A stretch of DNA of 64,000 nucleotides, from NCBI RefSeq assembly GCF_003236315.1, contig NZ_POTY01000002.1, positions 40,952 to 104,951 of the forward strand, read 5' to 3'. Below are positions 17,813 through 27,058 of the stretch, one piece after another. The notes under the pieces were generated by a model. It was not told where the DNA came from and did no database searches. It saw only the letters and a list, made by a program, of their open reading frames with translations. Both the position numbers and the translations under genes were made by a program. How positions within the stretch are numbered: position 1 is the stretch's first letter; every line of letters starts with the position of its first letter. The stretch is from Micromonospora craterilacus (GTDB lineage Bacteria; Actinomycetota; Actinomycetes; Mycobacteriales; Micromonosporaceae).

Positions 17813-20560
17813 CTAGACGAACCGCCACAGGTGGTCACCGGTGCCGTTGTCGTCCCAGATCACGATCTGGGCGCCCTGGGCGGAGGAGGCGCCGGAGACG
17901 CCGAGCACCCGCCCGCCGTTGCCGCACTGGATGCGGAAGTAGCCGTCCGTGCCGTAGCGCAACCGCCAGCGCTGGTCGGCCGCGCCGGTGTCGGCCCACT
18001 GCAGCACGCGGGCGCCGTTGGCGGTACCGCCGCCCTCCACCCCCAGCACCTTGCCGCTGTTGGCGTTGCGCAACCGCAGGTAGCCGTTGGCGTCCACGAT
18101 CGCGGTCCAGAGGTGGTCGGCGGTGCCGGTATCCCCCCACTGGATCACCAGGCCGCCGTCGGCCGTGGACATGTTCTGTACGCCGAGCACCAGCCCGCTG
18201 GCCCGGTTCTGGATCCGCCGCGCGCCGTTGGGTACGAACCGCCACTGGTTGTCCGGCGTGCCGTTGTCCGGGTCCTGCACGGCCCGGGCGCCCTGGGCGG
18301 TGGAGCCGTTGAGGATGGCCAGCAGCTTGCCGGTGTGGCCGTTGCGGATCTTGTGGGAACCGTCGCCGACATCGACGATCGCCCAACGGTGGTCGGCCGT
18401 GCCGGTGTCCGACCATTGCAGGATCGGGGTGTTGTCGGCGGTGGACATGTTCTGTACGCCGAGCACCTTGCCGCTGTTGGCGTTGCGGAACTTGACCGCC
18501 GTACCGTCGACGACGAGCTGCCAGTCGTGGTCCGGGGTGCCGTTGTCGGCCCACTGCAACGCCGGGGCGCCGTCGGCGGTGGACATGTTCTCGATCCCCA
18601 GCACGAGGTTGCTGGCGGCGTTGACCAGCCGGAACGTGGCACCGCCGGGGCCGCTCTGGCCGTTCGCGCTCCAGTAGACGGTGTAGTTGTGCCCGTGCGC
18701 GTCGTAGAACGGGATCAGGTTGACGGTGGCGCCGTTGGCGGTGGCGGTGAAGGTGAGGGCCGTGCTGCTGGTCCGGGTGACCGAGGCGGTGGCCAACGCG
18801 GGCAGCGCCGAGAGCGCCGTGTTGCCGTAGTTGCCGGAGAGCACCGCCGGGCCGTAGGTGAGCGCCACGACGTTCGGGTCGTCGTTCGCGGGCTGCACCA
18901 GCACCCGCATCGGCAGGCGTACGGAGACGGTGTCGCCGGAGGCCCAGGAGCGGGTGAGGGTGGCGTAGCTGCCGGGCGTGGTGGCGATGCTCTGCACTGC
19001 GCCGTTGACGCTGACGGTGGCGCCCTCCGTCCAGCCGGGGATGCGGATCCGCATCGTCCACGACCCGCCGACGCTGCCGCTGACGGTGAGGGTCGTGGTG
19101 TCGCCGGCCGGGTAGCTGGTGGTCTGGGTGACCGTGATCCCGCGTTGCGACCAGTTCAGCACCGACGGCATGAACAGGTTCACCGTCAGGGTGGTGCCGT
19201 TGTGGAAGTAGATCGAGTCCATCAGCGTGGTGTTGCTCTCCAGCCCGGTGCCCTGGCAGCACCAGAAGGAGTTGTAGTCGGTGCTCCAGGTGCCGCCGCC
19301 CCACGCCGGCCCGACCCCGCGCCGGCCGCCCGGGTTCAGCGGCGTGAAGTAGGTGATGTGCCCGTGGTTGTCGGCCGGGTTCTGCGCGCCGACGAGGTGG
19401 TTGAGCAGCGCCCGCTCGTAGAAGTCGAAGTACGCGGTCCGGTTCGGGTCGAGCAGCCACAGCTCCCGGGTCAGCTTGAGCATGTTGTACGTGTTGCACG
19501 CCTCGCAGGTGTCGTTGCGCAGGTAGCCGGCGATGGCGTTGGGAGCGCGGAAGTGTTCGGCCTGGCTGTTGCCGCCGATCACGTAGCTGTGCGCGTTGAC
19601 GGTCATGTTCCACGCGTTGCTGGCGATGTCCCGGTAGCGGGTGGTGCCGGTGGCCTTGAACTCCCGGGCCGCGCCGATCCACTTGGGCACCTGGGTGTTG
19701 GCGTGCAGTCCGTTGAGTTGGTCCTGGTTGGCGGCGAGGGGGTTGAACACGGCGCCGTGGTCGAACCGCTGGGCCGAGGTCAGCCAGCGCGCGTCACCGG
19801 TCTGCTGGTACAGGTCGGCCAGGACGGCGTTCATGCCGCCGAACTCGGTGCCCAGCATGGCCTGCATCTGGGTCGGGGTGAGCCGGCCGGTACGCCAGTC
19901 GACCCAGCCGGCGAGCGCCAGCAGGACGTCGCGGGCCTGGGTGTTGCCGATGTGCCGCCAGACGTCGAGCAGACCGGCCAGCGTTTTGTGGATGCAGTAG
20001 TACGGCACGTTGCCGTTGTTCAGCGTGCGCGCCTCCACGGCGGTGAAGTCGGCCTCGGGGAACCCGGAGAGGTATCCGGTGTTGAATCCGGCGGTGCCGT
20101 TGTTGGCCTGGCACCTGGCCAACTCGGCCACCATCTGGTTGGCCTTGTCCCGGCAGGTGGTGTCGCCGAGCACCGCCCACCCGTGGGCCCAGGCGGACAG
20201 GAAGTGCCCCTGCATGTGGGTACGGAAGGGGAACGTCGGAGCGTCCCAGCCGCCGGCCACCGCGGCGCCGCCGGTGGAGAGGCGGTGGTTGGCGCGGAAG
20301 TTGTAGAGCAGCCGGTTGACGTCGACGAAGCGCAGGTAGTTCAGGGTGCGGTTCTGGTTGTCCAGCCAGCGGCTGGCGGTCAGCCGGACCTGTCCGAGGT
20401 CGAACGGGAAGGCGGCGACGCCGATGTCGGGCCGGGCCGGGGGAAGCGCCGCGCGGGCGGCGCCGGCGGCGAGGGTGGGGCCGACAGCGGTGGCCACGGC
20501 CGCCGCGCCGGCGGCCTGGAGTACGTGTCGGCGGTTGAGGGACGGTTTGCCCAGGACCAT
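17813..20560 (-). CDS. Secreted GH127 beta-L-arabinofuranosidase with ricin-type lectin repeats
   Basis: Exported enzyme of 915 aa expected to release beta-L-arabinofuranose from glycans or hydroxyproline-linked arabinosides. It starts with a Tat signal (NRRHVLQAAG, cleavage near ARA at 37). The GH127 (DUF1680) domain spans about residues 45-640. The zinc/catalytic cluster known from HypBA1 is present: E353 and C355 in TCEACN, C434 and C435 in FWCCQGTG (C434 the likely nucleophile), and E335 in QAEHF as possible acid/base. From about 643 to the end there are six QxW-like repeats (for example LQWADNGTPDHDW), enough for two beta-trefoil ricin-type modules. ATG 20560 is chosen because the Tat motif starts there; a longer frame reaches into the operator. 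Confidence 0.9.
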   Translation of the reverse strand: MVLGKPSLNRRHVLQAAGAAAVATAVGPTLAAGAARAALPPARPDIGVAAFPFDLGQVRLTASRWLDNQNRTLNYLRFVDVNRLLYNFRANHRLSTGGAAVAGGWDAPTFPFRTHMQGHFLSAWAHGWAVLGDTTCRDKANQMVAELARCQANNGTAGFNTGYLSGFPEADFTAVEARTLNNGNVPYYCIHKTLAGLLDVWRHIGNTQARDVLLALAGWVDWRTGRLTPTQMQAMLGTEFGGMNAVLADLYQQTGDARWLTSAQRFDHGAVFNPLAANQDQLNGLHANTQVPKWIGAAREFKATGTTRYRDIASNAWNMTVNAHSYVIGGNSQAEHFRAPNAIAGYLRNDTCEACNTYNMLKLTRELWLLDPNRTAYFDFYERALLNHLVGAQNPADNHGHITYFTPLNPGGRRGVGPAWGGGTWSTDYNSFWCCQGTGLESNTTLMDSIYFHNGTTLTVNLFMPSVLNWSQRGITVTQTTSYPAGDTTTLTVSGSVGGSWTMRIRIPGWTEGATVSVNGAVQSIATTPGSYATLTRSWASGDTVSVRLPMRVLVQPANDDPNVVALTYGPAVLSGNYGNTALSALPALATASVTRTSSTALTFTATANGATVNLIPFYDAHGHNYTVYWSANGQSGPGGATFRLVNAASNLVLGIENMSTADGAPALQWADNGTPDHDWQLVVDGTAVKFRNANSGKVLGVQNMSTADNTPILQWSDTGTADHRWAIVDVGDGSHKIRNGHTGKLLAILNGSTAQGARAVQDPDNGTPDNQWRFVPNGARRIQNRASGLVLGVQNMSTADGGLVIQWGDTGTADHLWTAIVDANGYLRLRNANSGKVLGVEGGGTANGARVLQWADTGAADQRWRLRYGTDGYFRIQCGNGGRVLGVSGASSAQGAQIVIWDDNGTGDHLWRFV

Positions 20561-20922
20561 GGGGGTTGACCTTTCAGGTGGCGGGACGGCCTGCCGGAAC
20601 GCCGCGGTGTGGTTGGCGTACGGGTGCTCGCCGGGTCGGTGGTGTACGCGCGGCGGGCGATCGTCCTGGGTCCGAGGCTTGATCGTCACATGCACCCATG
20701 TCGATGTTATCGTTAACAATCAGGGGCGCGCAAGCCCCGTCGGGAGGTCGGTGAGGGCGGGCCGACACCATAGCGGGGGCCGGGGGCGGTCACCCCGGAT
20801 TGTTGCCGGTTCTCGACGGCAAATAGCGGTCTGGTGGCTTTTGCGGCGTATCGCCTGTCGTGGTGAACTTTGCTCAATATGCTCCAGGGGCGACGGGAAC
20901 CCACGGAGATGCGTGAGACACG
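20561..20922. other. 362-bp divergent intergenic region between GH127 and GT-C genes
   Basis: It contains the LacI-type operator at 20705-20718. No supported gene is visible. Both flanking genes need promoters here, but no strong -35/-10 pair could be assigned by eye. Confidence 0.6.
20705..20718. promoter_or_regulatory. LacI-type operator upstream of the GH127 gene
   Basis: TGTTATCGTTAACA is CG-centred, with intact TGTTA and TAACA half-sites. It lies 145 bp upstream of the GH127 start codon. It differs at one base from the perfect site at 17766. Confidence 0.65.
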
Positions 20923-22449
20923 ATGAAGGACGCCGTAACCATGGTGCTGCCCCGGCTCGGGTCGCCGGAGGCCAGCGACGAGGACCCCTGGGGAGAAGGC
21001 CACGGCACCGCCCCGGCCCCCGGCCATCCGGTGACCGACACCCACCGGTGGCGGGCCGCCGCATGGCTGGTGCCGGCGCTGCTGATGGGCGCGCTCGGCA
21101 TCGCCGGGGCCGGCGCGCCCGGGCTGCGCCTGGAAGAACTCGCGACCTGGGGCAGGGTCGCCTCATCCTGGCCGGGCACCTGGTCGACGCTCGGCTGGGG
21201 CGAGGCCGCCGTCACGCCGTACCACCTGCTGATGCGCGCCTGGGCGGAGGTCTTCGGCACCTCGGACCTCGCGCTGCGCGGACCTTCCATCCTGGCCATG
21301 ACCGTTGCGGCGGCGCTCGTCGGAGCGCTGGCCTCCCGGATGTTCGCGCCGGGCACCGGCCTCCTGGCCGGCCTGCTCTTCGCCCTGCTGCCGACGTCGG
21401 CACGGTACGCGCAGGAGGCCCAACCGCACGCGCTGACCCTGCTCGCCGCGGTGCTCGCCACGTGGCTGCTCCGGTCGGCCGTCGACCGGCCGAGGCCCTG
21501 GCGCTTCGCCGTGTACGGCGCTTCGGTGCTGGTGCTGGGCCTGTCCAGCGTCGTCGGGCTGCTGCTGCTCGTCGGCCACGGCTGGACCGTGTTCGCATTC
21601 CGGCGCGCGGTGGCCGGCCGGTGGCTGGTCGCCGGGGGCCTGGGCGCGTTGCCGGCGGCCGGGTTGCTCTGGCGCACCGGGCAGCAGGGCGGGCGGCTCG
21701 CGCAGGTGTCCGATCTGAGCCTGAACGCGCTGGCCGCGACGCCGAGGGAGCTGTTCGGCGTCACCGCGCTGGGGGTGGCGCTGCTCGCGCTGGCGCTGTT
21801 CAGCCTCCCGCTGCGCTACCCCGCCGCCCTGTACACCGCCTGGGCGGTGGTGCCGCCGCTCGTGCTGCTGCTCGTCGCGCAGGCGACGCCGATCTGGCTG
21901 CCGCAGCTCATGCTCTTCACGCTTCCGGCGTGGGCGACACTCGGCGCGGCCGCCCTCACCCGGGTCCGCGCCCGCTGGTCCGTGGGTGTGCTGGCGGCGA
22001 TCGCCGTGCTCGGTGCGCCGATGCATATCGCCGTCCGGGAACCGGGCGGGCATCAGCAGGCCACCCGGCAGCTCGCGGAGATCATCGAACGCCGGCTGCA
22101 ACCCGGCGACGGCGTCGTCTACGGCTCGGCCGACCCGGCGGGCGGATGGGGCGGCCGGAGCGTAGTCGCCCACTACCTGCCGGCCGACCGTCGCCCCAGG
22201 GACGTGCTCGCCACCGGGCCGCAACCCGTCGACGGGCGGCTCCCGGTCACCGAATGTGCCGACGTGGCCGGGTGCCTGGGGGACACCCGGCGACTGTGGG
22301 TCGTGCGGCTCGGCGAGCAGGCGGACCCGGTGCAGGCCATCGGTGGCGCGAAGGAGCGGCTGCTGCGCACTCGGTATCAGGTGGCGCAGGTCTGGCGACC
22401 GAACGGGCTCACGCTGGCCCTGCTGGTGGACGAACGGGCGGATCTCTGA
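20923..22449 (+). CDS. Membrane GT-C glycosyltransferase (GT39-like)
   Basis: Integral membrane protein of 508 aa with about ten hydrophobic segments followed by a soluble C-terminal part of about 140 residues. An acidic pair in the first extracytoplasmic loop (LRLEELATW) and SARYAQEAQPHALTLL after the third or fourth segment match lipid-phosphate-sugar-dependent mannosyltransferase-like proteins. Such enzymes transfer sugars from polyprenyl-phosphate donors outside the membrane. ATG 20923 is used; ATG 20941 with AAGGA upstream is an equal alternative. The two following genes encode a GT2 synthase and a GH26 hydrolase, which suggests a joint role in a surface polysaccharide. Donor and acceptor are unknown. 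Confidence 0.7.
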   Translation: MKDAVTMVLPRLGSPEASDEDPWGEGHGTAPAPGHPVTDTHRWRAAAWLVPALLMGALGIAGAGAPGLRLEELATWGRVASSWPGTWSTLGWGEAAVTPYHLLMRAWAEVFGTSDLALRGPSILAMTVAAALVGALASRMFAPGTGLLAGLLFALLPTSARYAQEAQPHALTLLAAVLATWLLRSAVDRPRPWRFAVYGASVLVLGLSSVVGLLLLVGHGWTVFAFRRAVAGRWLVAGGLGALPAAGLLWRTGQQGGRLAQVSDLSLNALAATPRELFGVTALGVALLALALFSLPLRYPAALYTAWAVVPPLVLLLVAQATPIWLPQLMLFTLPAWATLGAAALTRVRARWSVGVLAAIAVLGAPMHIAVREPGGHQQATRQLAEIIERRLQPGDGVVYGSADPAGGWGGRSVVAHYLPADRRPRDVLATGPQPVDGRLPVTECADVAGCLGDTRRLWVVRLGEQADPVQAIGGAKERLLRTRYQVAQVWRPNGLTLALLVDERADL

Positions 22450-22567
22450 GCGGGTGCGGGGTCGGGAGTGCTTTGGTCTAGATTCCGCCGGTTTGACTGG
22501 TTCGGCGACCTAGGATCAGCCGTATCCGTGTTCGTGGCGAGCAGGATCCAGACCCTTGGGGGGCAAC

Positions 22568-24394
22568 GTGGGCGTCGCGGCCGATACCCGCGCTGACCGT
22601 CGTCAGCTGAACATCCGGGCCCGCCTCGCGTACGCGAAGTGCGGGGCGACCGCCGGTCCCCTGGTCGCGCCGCGGCATCCGCAGGCGGCGGTCGAGTTTC
22701 GCCACGTCCTCTCGCCCGCCGCCCGGCTGACCCTGGCGCTGCTCGTGCTCGCGAACAGCGCGGCCGGGCTGCTGCTCGTCGGCTGGCTGCTGCTCCCCGA
22801 CCACGTACCCGGATCCGGGGTGACCGGGCTCGGCAACTGGCAGACCACGGCGGCTCGGCTCGGCTTCTGCGTGGTCGTCGGTGTCGAGCTGATCCGCCTC
22901 GCGCAGAACGCGGTCGTCTGGGTGTTCGCGTACCACGCCCGGGACCCGGTGCCGGTCGATCCTCCGGTCGGCCTGCGGGTGGCCCTGCTCACCACGATCG
23001 TGCCGAGCAAGGAGCCGATCGACGTCGTCGAGCGGACGCTGCGGCGGCTGCGGCAGATCGTGTACTGCGGCCAAGTGGATGTCTGGATCCTCGACGAGGG
23101 TGACGACCCGGCGGTGCAGGAGATGGCCGCACGACTCGGGGTACGGCACTTCAGCCGTCAGGGTCGACCGGAGTACAACCAGCCCAGCGGCGAGTTCCGG
23201 GCCAGGACGAAATCGGGAAACCACAACGCCTGGCGGGCCGAACACGAGCACCGGTACGACGTGGTCGCCAACGTCGACCCGGACCACGTACCGCTTCCGA
23301 ACTTCCTGGAACGTACGCTCGGCTACTTCCGTGACCCGGACGTCGCCTTCGTGGTCACCCCGCAGGTCTACGGCAACATGCACCAGAACCTGGTCGCGCA
23401 CGGCGCCTCGGTCCAGCAGTACCTCTACAACGGACTCATCGCGCGCGGCGGGAACGGCCTGGACGCCCCACTGCTCACCGGCACCGGGCATCTCTACCGG
23501 CCGTCGGCGTGGCGCAGCGTCGGCGGCTACCAGGACTCGATCATCGAGGACCACCTGACCAGCATCCGGATCCACGCCGCCGCGAACCCGCAGACGGGCA
23601 ACCAGTGGAAGGGGGTCTACACCCCGGACGTGGTCGCCATCGGGGAAGGCCCGACGTCGTGGGCCGACTACTTCAACCAGCAGCGGCGGTGGGCGGCCGG
23701 CATCTGCGAGATCCTCGTCCGCCCCGAGCTGCGCGCGCCACGTGCGCTGCGGTCCCGGCGACGCTGGCAGTACCGCCTGCTCCAGTTCTACTACCCGAGC
23801 GTGGGGGTCAGCCTGCTGCTGGGCAACTTCGCCACCGCCATGTACCTGCTCACCGGCGTGAGCGCGGCCCAACTCGACGTCACCGTGTGGTCGGTGCTGT
23901 GGGGCTCGACCATCGGCACCTGGTTCGCGCTGTGGCTCTGGCTCCGCCGGTTCAACATCGCGCCGCACGAGCGGGAGGAGATCGGCCTGGTCGGCATGGC
24001 GTTGGCCCTGTTCGCCGGCCCGGTCTACGTGGCCGCCGGCGTCGGCGCGCTGCTGCGGCGAAGGCTCGGGTTCGTGGTGACGGCCAAGGGCAAGCTGCGC
24101 ACCACCGAGTCGCTCGGCACCTTCCGGCTGCACCTGTGCTGGGCGGCCTTCGCCGCCGGCCTGCTCGCCGCGAGCTTCGTGCTGGACCACGACTTCGCCC
24201 TGCTCCGGGTGTGGCCGGTGCTGACCCTGTTGACCGGTCTCGGTCCACCGCTGATCGCGCTCGGGTCGAGCATCCTGGCGCGTGCCGAGCGGCACCGCGA
24301 ACCGGTCCCGCTCGTCGCCCGTACCGGTGACGAGCAGCGCGGTCGGCCGACGGCCCGGGTAGCGGCCGAGCCGGGTGTGCCATGGCGAGGCTGA
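22568..24394 (+). CDS. Cellulose-synthase-like processive GT2 glycosyltransferase
   Basis: Membrane synthase of 608 aa that probably polymerises a beta-linked polysaccharide and moves it across the membrane. Two transmembrane segments (about 55-78 and 97-122) precede a GT-A domain with D176 in LDEGDD, DPD at 237-239, ED at 327-328 and QQRRW at 371-375. These are the D, DxD, TED-type and QxxRW motifs of processive GT2 enzymes. About five more membrane segments follow. No PilZ domain is visible. GTG 22568 is chosen because GGGGGG lies 4 bases upstream. The gene overlaps the GH26 gene by 13 bases, showing coupled expression. The sugar polymerised cannot be told from the motifs. Confidence 0.82.
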   Translation: MGVAADTRADRRQLNIRARLAYAKCGATAGPLVAPRHPQAAVEFRHVLSPAARLTLALLVLANSAAGLLLVGWLLLPDHVPGSGVTGLGNWQTTAARLGFCVVVGVELIRLAQNAVVWVFAYHARDPVPVDPPVGLRVALLTTIVPSKEPIDVVERTLRRLRQIVYCGQVDVWILDEGDDPAVQEMAARLGVRHFSRQGRPEYNQPSGEFRARTKSGNHNAWRAEHEHRYDVVANVDPDHVPLPNFLERTLGYFRDPDVAFVVTPQVYGNMHQNLVAHGASVQQYLYNGLIARGGNGLDAPLLTGTGHLYRPSAWRSVGGYQDSIIEDHLTSIRIHAAANPQTGNQWKGVYTPDVVAIGEGPTSWADYFNQQRRWAAGICEILVRPELRAPRALRSRRRWQYRLLQFYYPSVGVSLLLGNFATAMYLLTGVSAAQLDVTVWSVLWGSTIGTWFALWLWLRRFNIAPHEREEIGLVGMALALFAGPVYVAAGVGALLRRRLGFVVTAKGKLRTTESLGTFRLHLCWAAFAAGLLAASFVLDHDFALLRVWPVLTLLTGLGPPLIALGSSILARAERHREPVPLVARTGDEQRGRPTARVAAEPGVPWRG

Positions 24395-25515
24395 CCCTGC
24401 CGCGGGTCACGATGGCGCTGATCGGCGCGCTGCTGCTGACCTATGCCTTCGCCATCGCGCCCGGGACCACCTCCGGTGGACGGGAACACCCCCGCCCCGA
24501 TCCGGCTGCGGTCGCAGTCGCACCGAGCGCGTCGCCCCGACCGCCGGAGGTGTTCCCGCCGGCCGAGAAGGTGTTCATCGGTGTCGCGACCAAGGAGGGT
24601 CCGTACGACTTCACGCCGGTGGACGACTTCACCGCGGCGGCCAGACACCAGCCGCAGGTCATGCTCTTCAGCTCGGGATGGGCGACCGACACCTTCGACC
24701 GTGCGCTCTTCGACGGGATCAGCGGTCGCGGCATGCTGCCGATGCTGGCCTGGGAACCATGGGACTACCGGCTGGACGAAAAGGCCCGCAAGCAGGGGGC
24801 TGCCCGCCGTACGATCGACCGGCTCCGCTCCAACCAGCCCGACTACCGGCTGTCCCGCATCACCCGCGGCGACTTCGACGAGTACCTGCTGTCCTGGGCC
24901 GAAGGGATCAAGGCGCTCGACCATCCGGTGGCCATCCGGTTCGCACACGAGATGAACGGCAACTGGTACCCGTGGTGCGAGACGGCCAACGGCAACAGGC
25001 CGGGCGACTACGTCAAGGCGTGGCGCCACGTGCACGATCTGTTCGAGGCCGCCGGAGCCACCAACGTCATCTGGGTGTGGAGCCCGAACACCAGATGGGA
25101 CGGCTCGACTCCCAAGCTCGCCACGCTCTACCCGGGCGACGAGTACGTCGACTGGGTGGGCCTGTCGGGCTACTACGGCATGGGCGCCTTCTCGAAGTAC
25201 CGGTCGTTCGACGCGATCTTCAAGCAGACCATCAAGGAGATTCGTACGTTCAGCGGCAAGCCGCTGGTCATCACCGAGACCGGTGCCTCCGACACCGGCG
25301 GCCGGAAGGCCGAATGGATCACCGAGACGTTCCGGTTGCTACCACGGCACGAGGACATCATCGGCCTCATCTGGTTCGAGGTGACCAAGGAGCAGGACTG
25401 GCGGATCGTCAGCTCCCCGGCCGTGGCAGCGGCCTTCGCCCGGGCGGTGGCCGCTCCTCGCTACCGCTTCACCTGGGCGCCCGACATGCTCCCGCGCACC
25501 GAGCTGGCGGACTAG
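24382..25515 (+). CDS. GH26-family glycoside hydrolase, membrane-anchored or secreted
   Basis: Glycosidase of 377 aa with an N-terminal signal or anchor (about residues 8-26) and a Pro-rich linker before the catalytic barrel. GH26 catalytic residues are visible: acid/base E190 in FAHEMNGNWYPW and nucleophile E299 in LVITETGAS. Most GH26 members are beta-mannanases; others cut beta-1,3-xylan or mixed glucans. The overlap with the GT2 synthase gene suggests it trims or releases the polymer made by that synthase rather than feeding on plant mannan. No carbohydrate-binding module is attached, which supports a housekeeping role at the cell surface. Confidence 0.8.
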   Translation: MARLTLPRVTMALIGALLLTYAFAIAPGTTSGGREHPRPDPAAVAVAPSASPRPPEVFPPAEKVFIGVATKEGPYDFTPVDDFTAAARHQPQVMLFSSGWATDTFDRALFDGISGRGMLPMLAWEPWDYRLDEKARKQGAARRTIDRLRSNQPDYRLSRITRGDFDEYLLSWAEGIKALDHPVAIRFAHEMNGNWYPWCETANGNRPGDYVKAWRHVHDLFEAAGATNVIWVWSPNTRWDGSTPKLATLYPGDEYVDWVGLSGYYGMGAFSKYRSFDAIFKQTIKEIRTFSGKPLVITETGASDTGGRKAEWITETFRLLPRHEDIIGLIWFEVTKEQDWRIVSSPAVAAAFARAVAAPRYRFTWAPDMLPRTELAD

Positions 25516-25678
25516 GGCCGGGCCTGCTCACCGGGGCGGCGGTCGGACCGGCCGCGGACCACGCCGGTCCGGCTTGACCCTCGACCGGGTCGAGGCCGGA
25601 CAGTGCCGACGCGAGAGACCGACCGGAGCCGCCCCACCCGGCACCGGCCGGCGCGGTCGGCGGTGGGCGGGAGATTCC

Positions 25679-26980
25679 GTGGTGGCGACCTCAACCGGTC
25701 GGGCGACGTCGACCGGCGGCCGGACGGCCGTGCCGGGCGGGTACTGGGCGTGGCTGGGCGGCACGGGGCTGTCCCTGGTCGGTGTGCAGGCGATGGCCTT
25801 CGCGATGGCCTGGGTGGCGGCCGGGCAGGGTGGCCGCTTCGCCGCCCTGGTGCTCACCGCGATCAACCTGCCCCGCGTCCTGCTGCTGCTGGTGGGCGGG
25901 GCGGTGGCGGACCGCTTCGGTGCCTGGCGGGTAATGATCCTTTCGGACGCGGCGATGGTCGTGGTCACCGTGTCGCTGGCCGTCGCCGCCTGGTCGGCCG
26001 CGGACCCGCGGCTGCCGTTGCTGCTCACCGCCCTGGCCATCGGGATCGTGGACGCCTTCTACCTGCCCAGCGCGGGCTCGATGCCCCGGCGCCTGGTGCC
26101 GCCCGCCGCGCTGGCCCGGGCGATGTCGGCCCGCCAGGTGGCCGGTCAACTGGCCGTGTTCGCCGGGCCGCCGCTGGGCAGCCTGGTCCTGGCCGCGGCC
26201 GGGCTGGCCGGGGTGGCTCTGGCCAACGCCGCTGGCTTCCTGGCGGTGCTGTCGATCCTGGTGGTCCTGCGTCCGCGTGCCGGTGGGTCCTCGGGCTCCG
26301 GCGAAGGCCGCTCGTCGGACCCGGGTGCGGGGCGCGCGTCGGATGCGGGCGAGGGGCGGACGGCGGATCCGGTGCCGTCGGTGTGGCGGGCCGCGCTGGA
26401 CGGGTTGCGGGTCGCCGCGTCGCATGCCGCGCTGCGGCCCGCGCTGCTGCTGACCGGCGTCGCCGCCGGGTTCCTGCTGCCGGCCTCCTCGCTGCTGGTA
26501 CCGCTGCTGGCCCGGGAACGGGCGTGGTCGCCGCCGGCCACCGGCGCGGTCGTCGCGGCGGTGGCGCTGGGTACGGCATCCGTCGCGGTGACGGTGCTGG
26601 TACGCGGAGCGCTGTCCCGCCCCGGCTTGGCGGCCGCCGCCGGTCTGCTGATGGCCGCCGCCGGGGTGGCCGCGCTGGCGGTCGGGCGGTCACCGCTCTG
26701 GGCGGGCGCGGCCGGGGCGGCGATCGGTCTCGGGTCGGGCGTCTTCGCCACCCACATCGGCCCGCTGATCCTGGCCGCCGCGCCGGCCACCCACCTGGCC
26801 CGGGTGCAGTCCGTGCTGGTGCTCACCCAGAGCCTGCCGCTGCTGCTGACCACCAACGCGTTCGGTTGGCTCGCCGACGTCGTCCGCGCCCCGGCGGTGC
26901 TGTCCGGCTGCGCGGTCGTCCTCGCCGTCGCCGCACTGGCGGCGCTCACCTCGCCCGCCCTCCGCCAGAGATCCACCTGA
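25679..26980 (+). CDS. MFS transporter
   Basis: Twelve-segment major facilitator protein of 433 aa, probably an exporter. The loop after the second segment has GGAVADRFGAWR, the conserved MFS loop 2-3 signature. The central cytoplasmic loop is a low-complexity Gly/Ser/Asp linker (about 195-225). GTG 25679 is chosen because GGGCGGGAG lies just upstream and GTG 25682 follows directly; an in-frame extension to 25574 is Arg-rich and unlikely. The next gene is a MarR-GNAT fusion 78 bp downstream. MarR regulators often control adjacent exporters, but here the order (exporter first, same strand) makes that link uncertain. Confidence 0.72.
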   Translation: MVATSTGRATSTGGRTAVPGGYWAWLGGTGLSLVGVQAMAFAMAWVAAGQGGRFAALVLTAINLPRVLLLLVGGAVADRFGAWRVMILSDAAMVVVTVSLAVAAWSAADPRLPLLLTALAIGIVDAFYLPSAGSMPRRLVPPAALARAMSARQVAGQLAVFAGPPLGSLVLAAAGLAGVALANAAGFLAVLSILVVLRPRAGGSSGSGEGRSSDPGAGRASDAGEGRTADPVPSVWRAALDGLRVAASHAALRPALLLTGVAAGFLLPASSLLVPLLARERAWSPPATGAVVAAVALGTASVAVTVLVRGALSRPGLAAAAGLLMAAAGVAALAVGRSPLWAGAAGAAIGLGSGVFATHIGPLILAAAPATHLARVQSVLVLTQSLPLLLTTNAFGWLADVVRAPAVLSGCAVVLAVAALAALTSPALRQRST

Positions 26981-26982
26981 CG

Positions 26983-27026
26983 CGGTGGCCCCGCCAGCGG
27001 CGTGACTCGGTGGCCCCGTCAGCGGC
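26983..27026 (+). repeat. 19-bp direct repeat, two copies 25 bp apart
   Basis: The 19-mer beginning CGGTGGCCCCG occurs at 26983-27001 and 27008-27026 with one mismatch, just upstream of the MarR-GNAT promoter. No function is evident. Confidence 0.6.
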
Positions 27027-27039
27027 CCGCCAGGAATAC

Positions 27040-27053
27040 CTGACTATAGTCAG
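27040..27053. promoter_or_regulatory. Perfect palindrome CTGACTATAGTCAG with embedded -10 box (MarR autoregulation)
   Basis: The 14-bp palindrome ends 5 bases before the ATG of the MarR-GNAT gene. TATAGT at 27045-27050 inside it is a good -10 box placed for transcription to start at the ATG, so the mRNA is probably leaderless. A dimeric MarR-type repressor bound here would block the promoter. Confidence 0.7.
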
Positions 27054-27058
27054 TCATC

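Noticed and set aside
17765..20569. Open frame of over 900 codons on the plus strand opposite the GH127 gene
   Set aside because: The GH127 protein on the minus strand has a Tat signal, catalytic motifs and lectin repeats. The plus-strand frame is a low-complexity Val/Gly/Ala/Arg mirror produced by GC-rich third positions.
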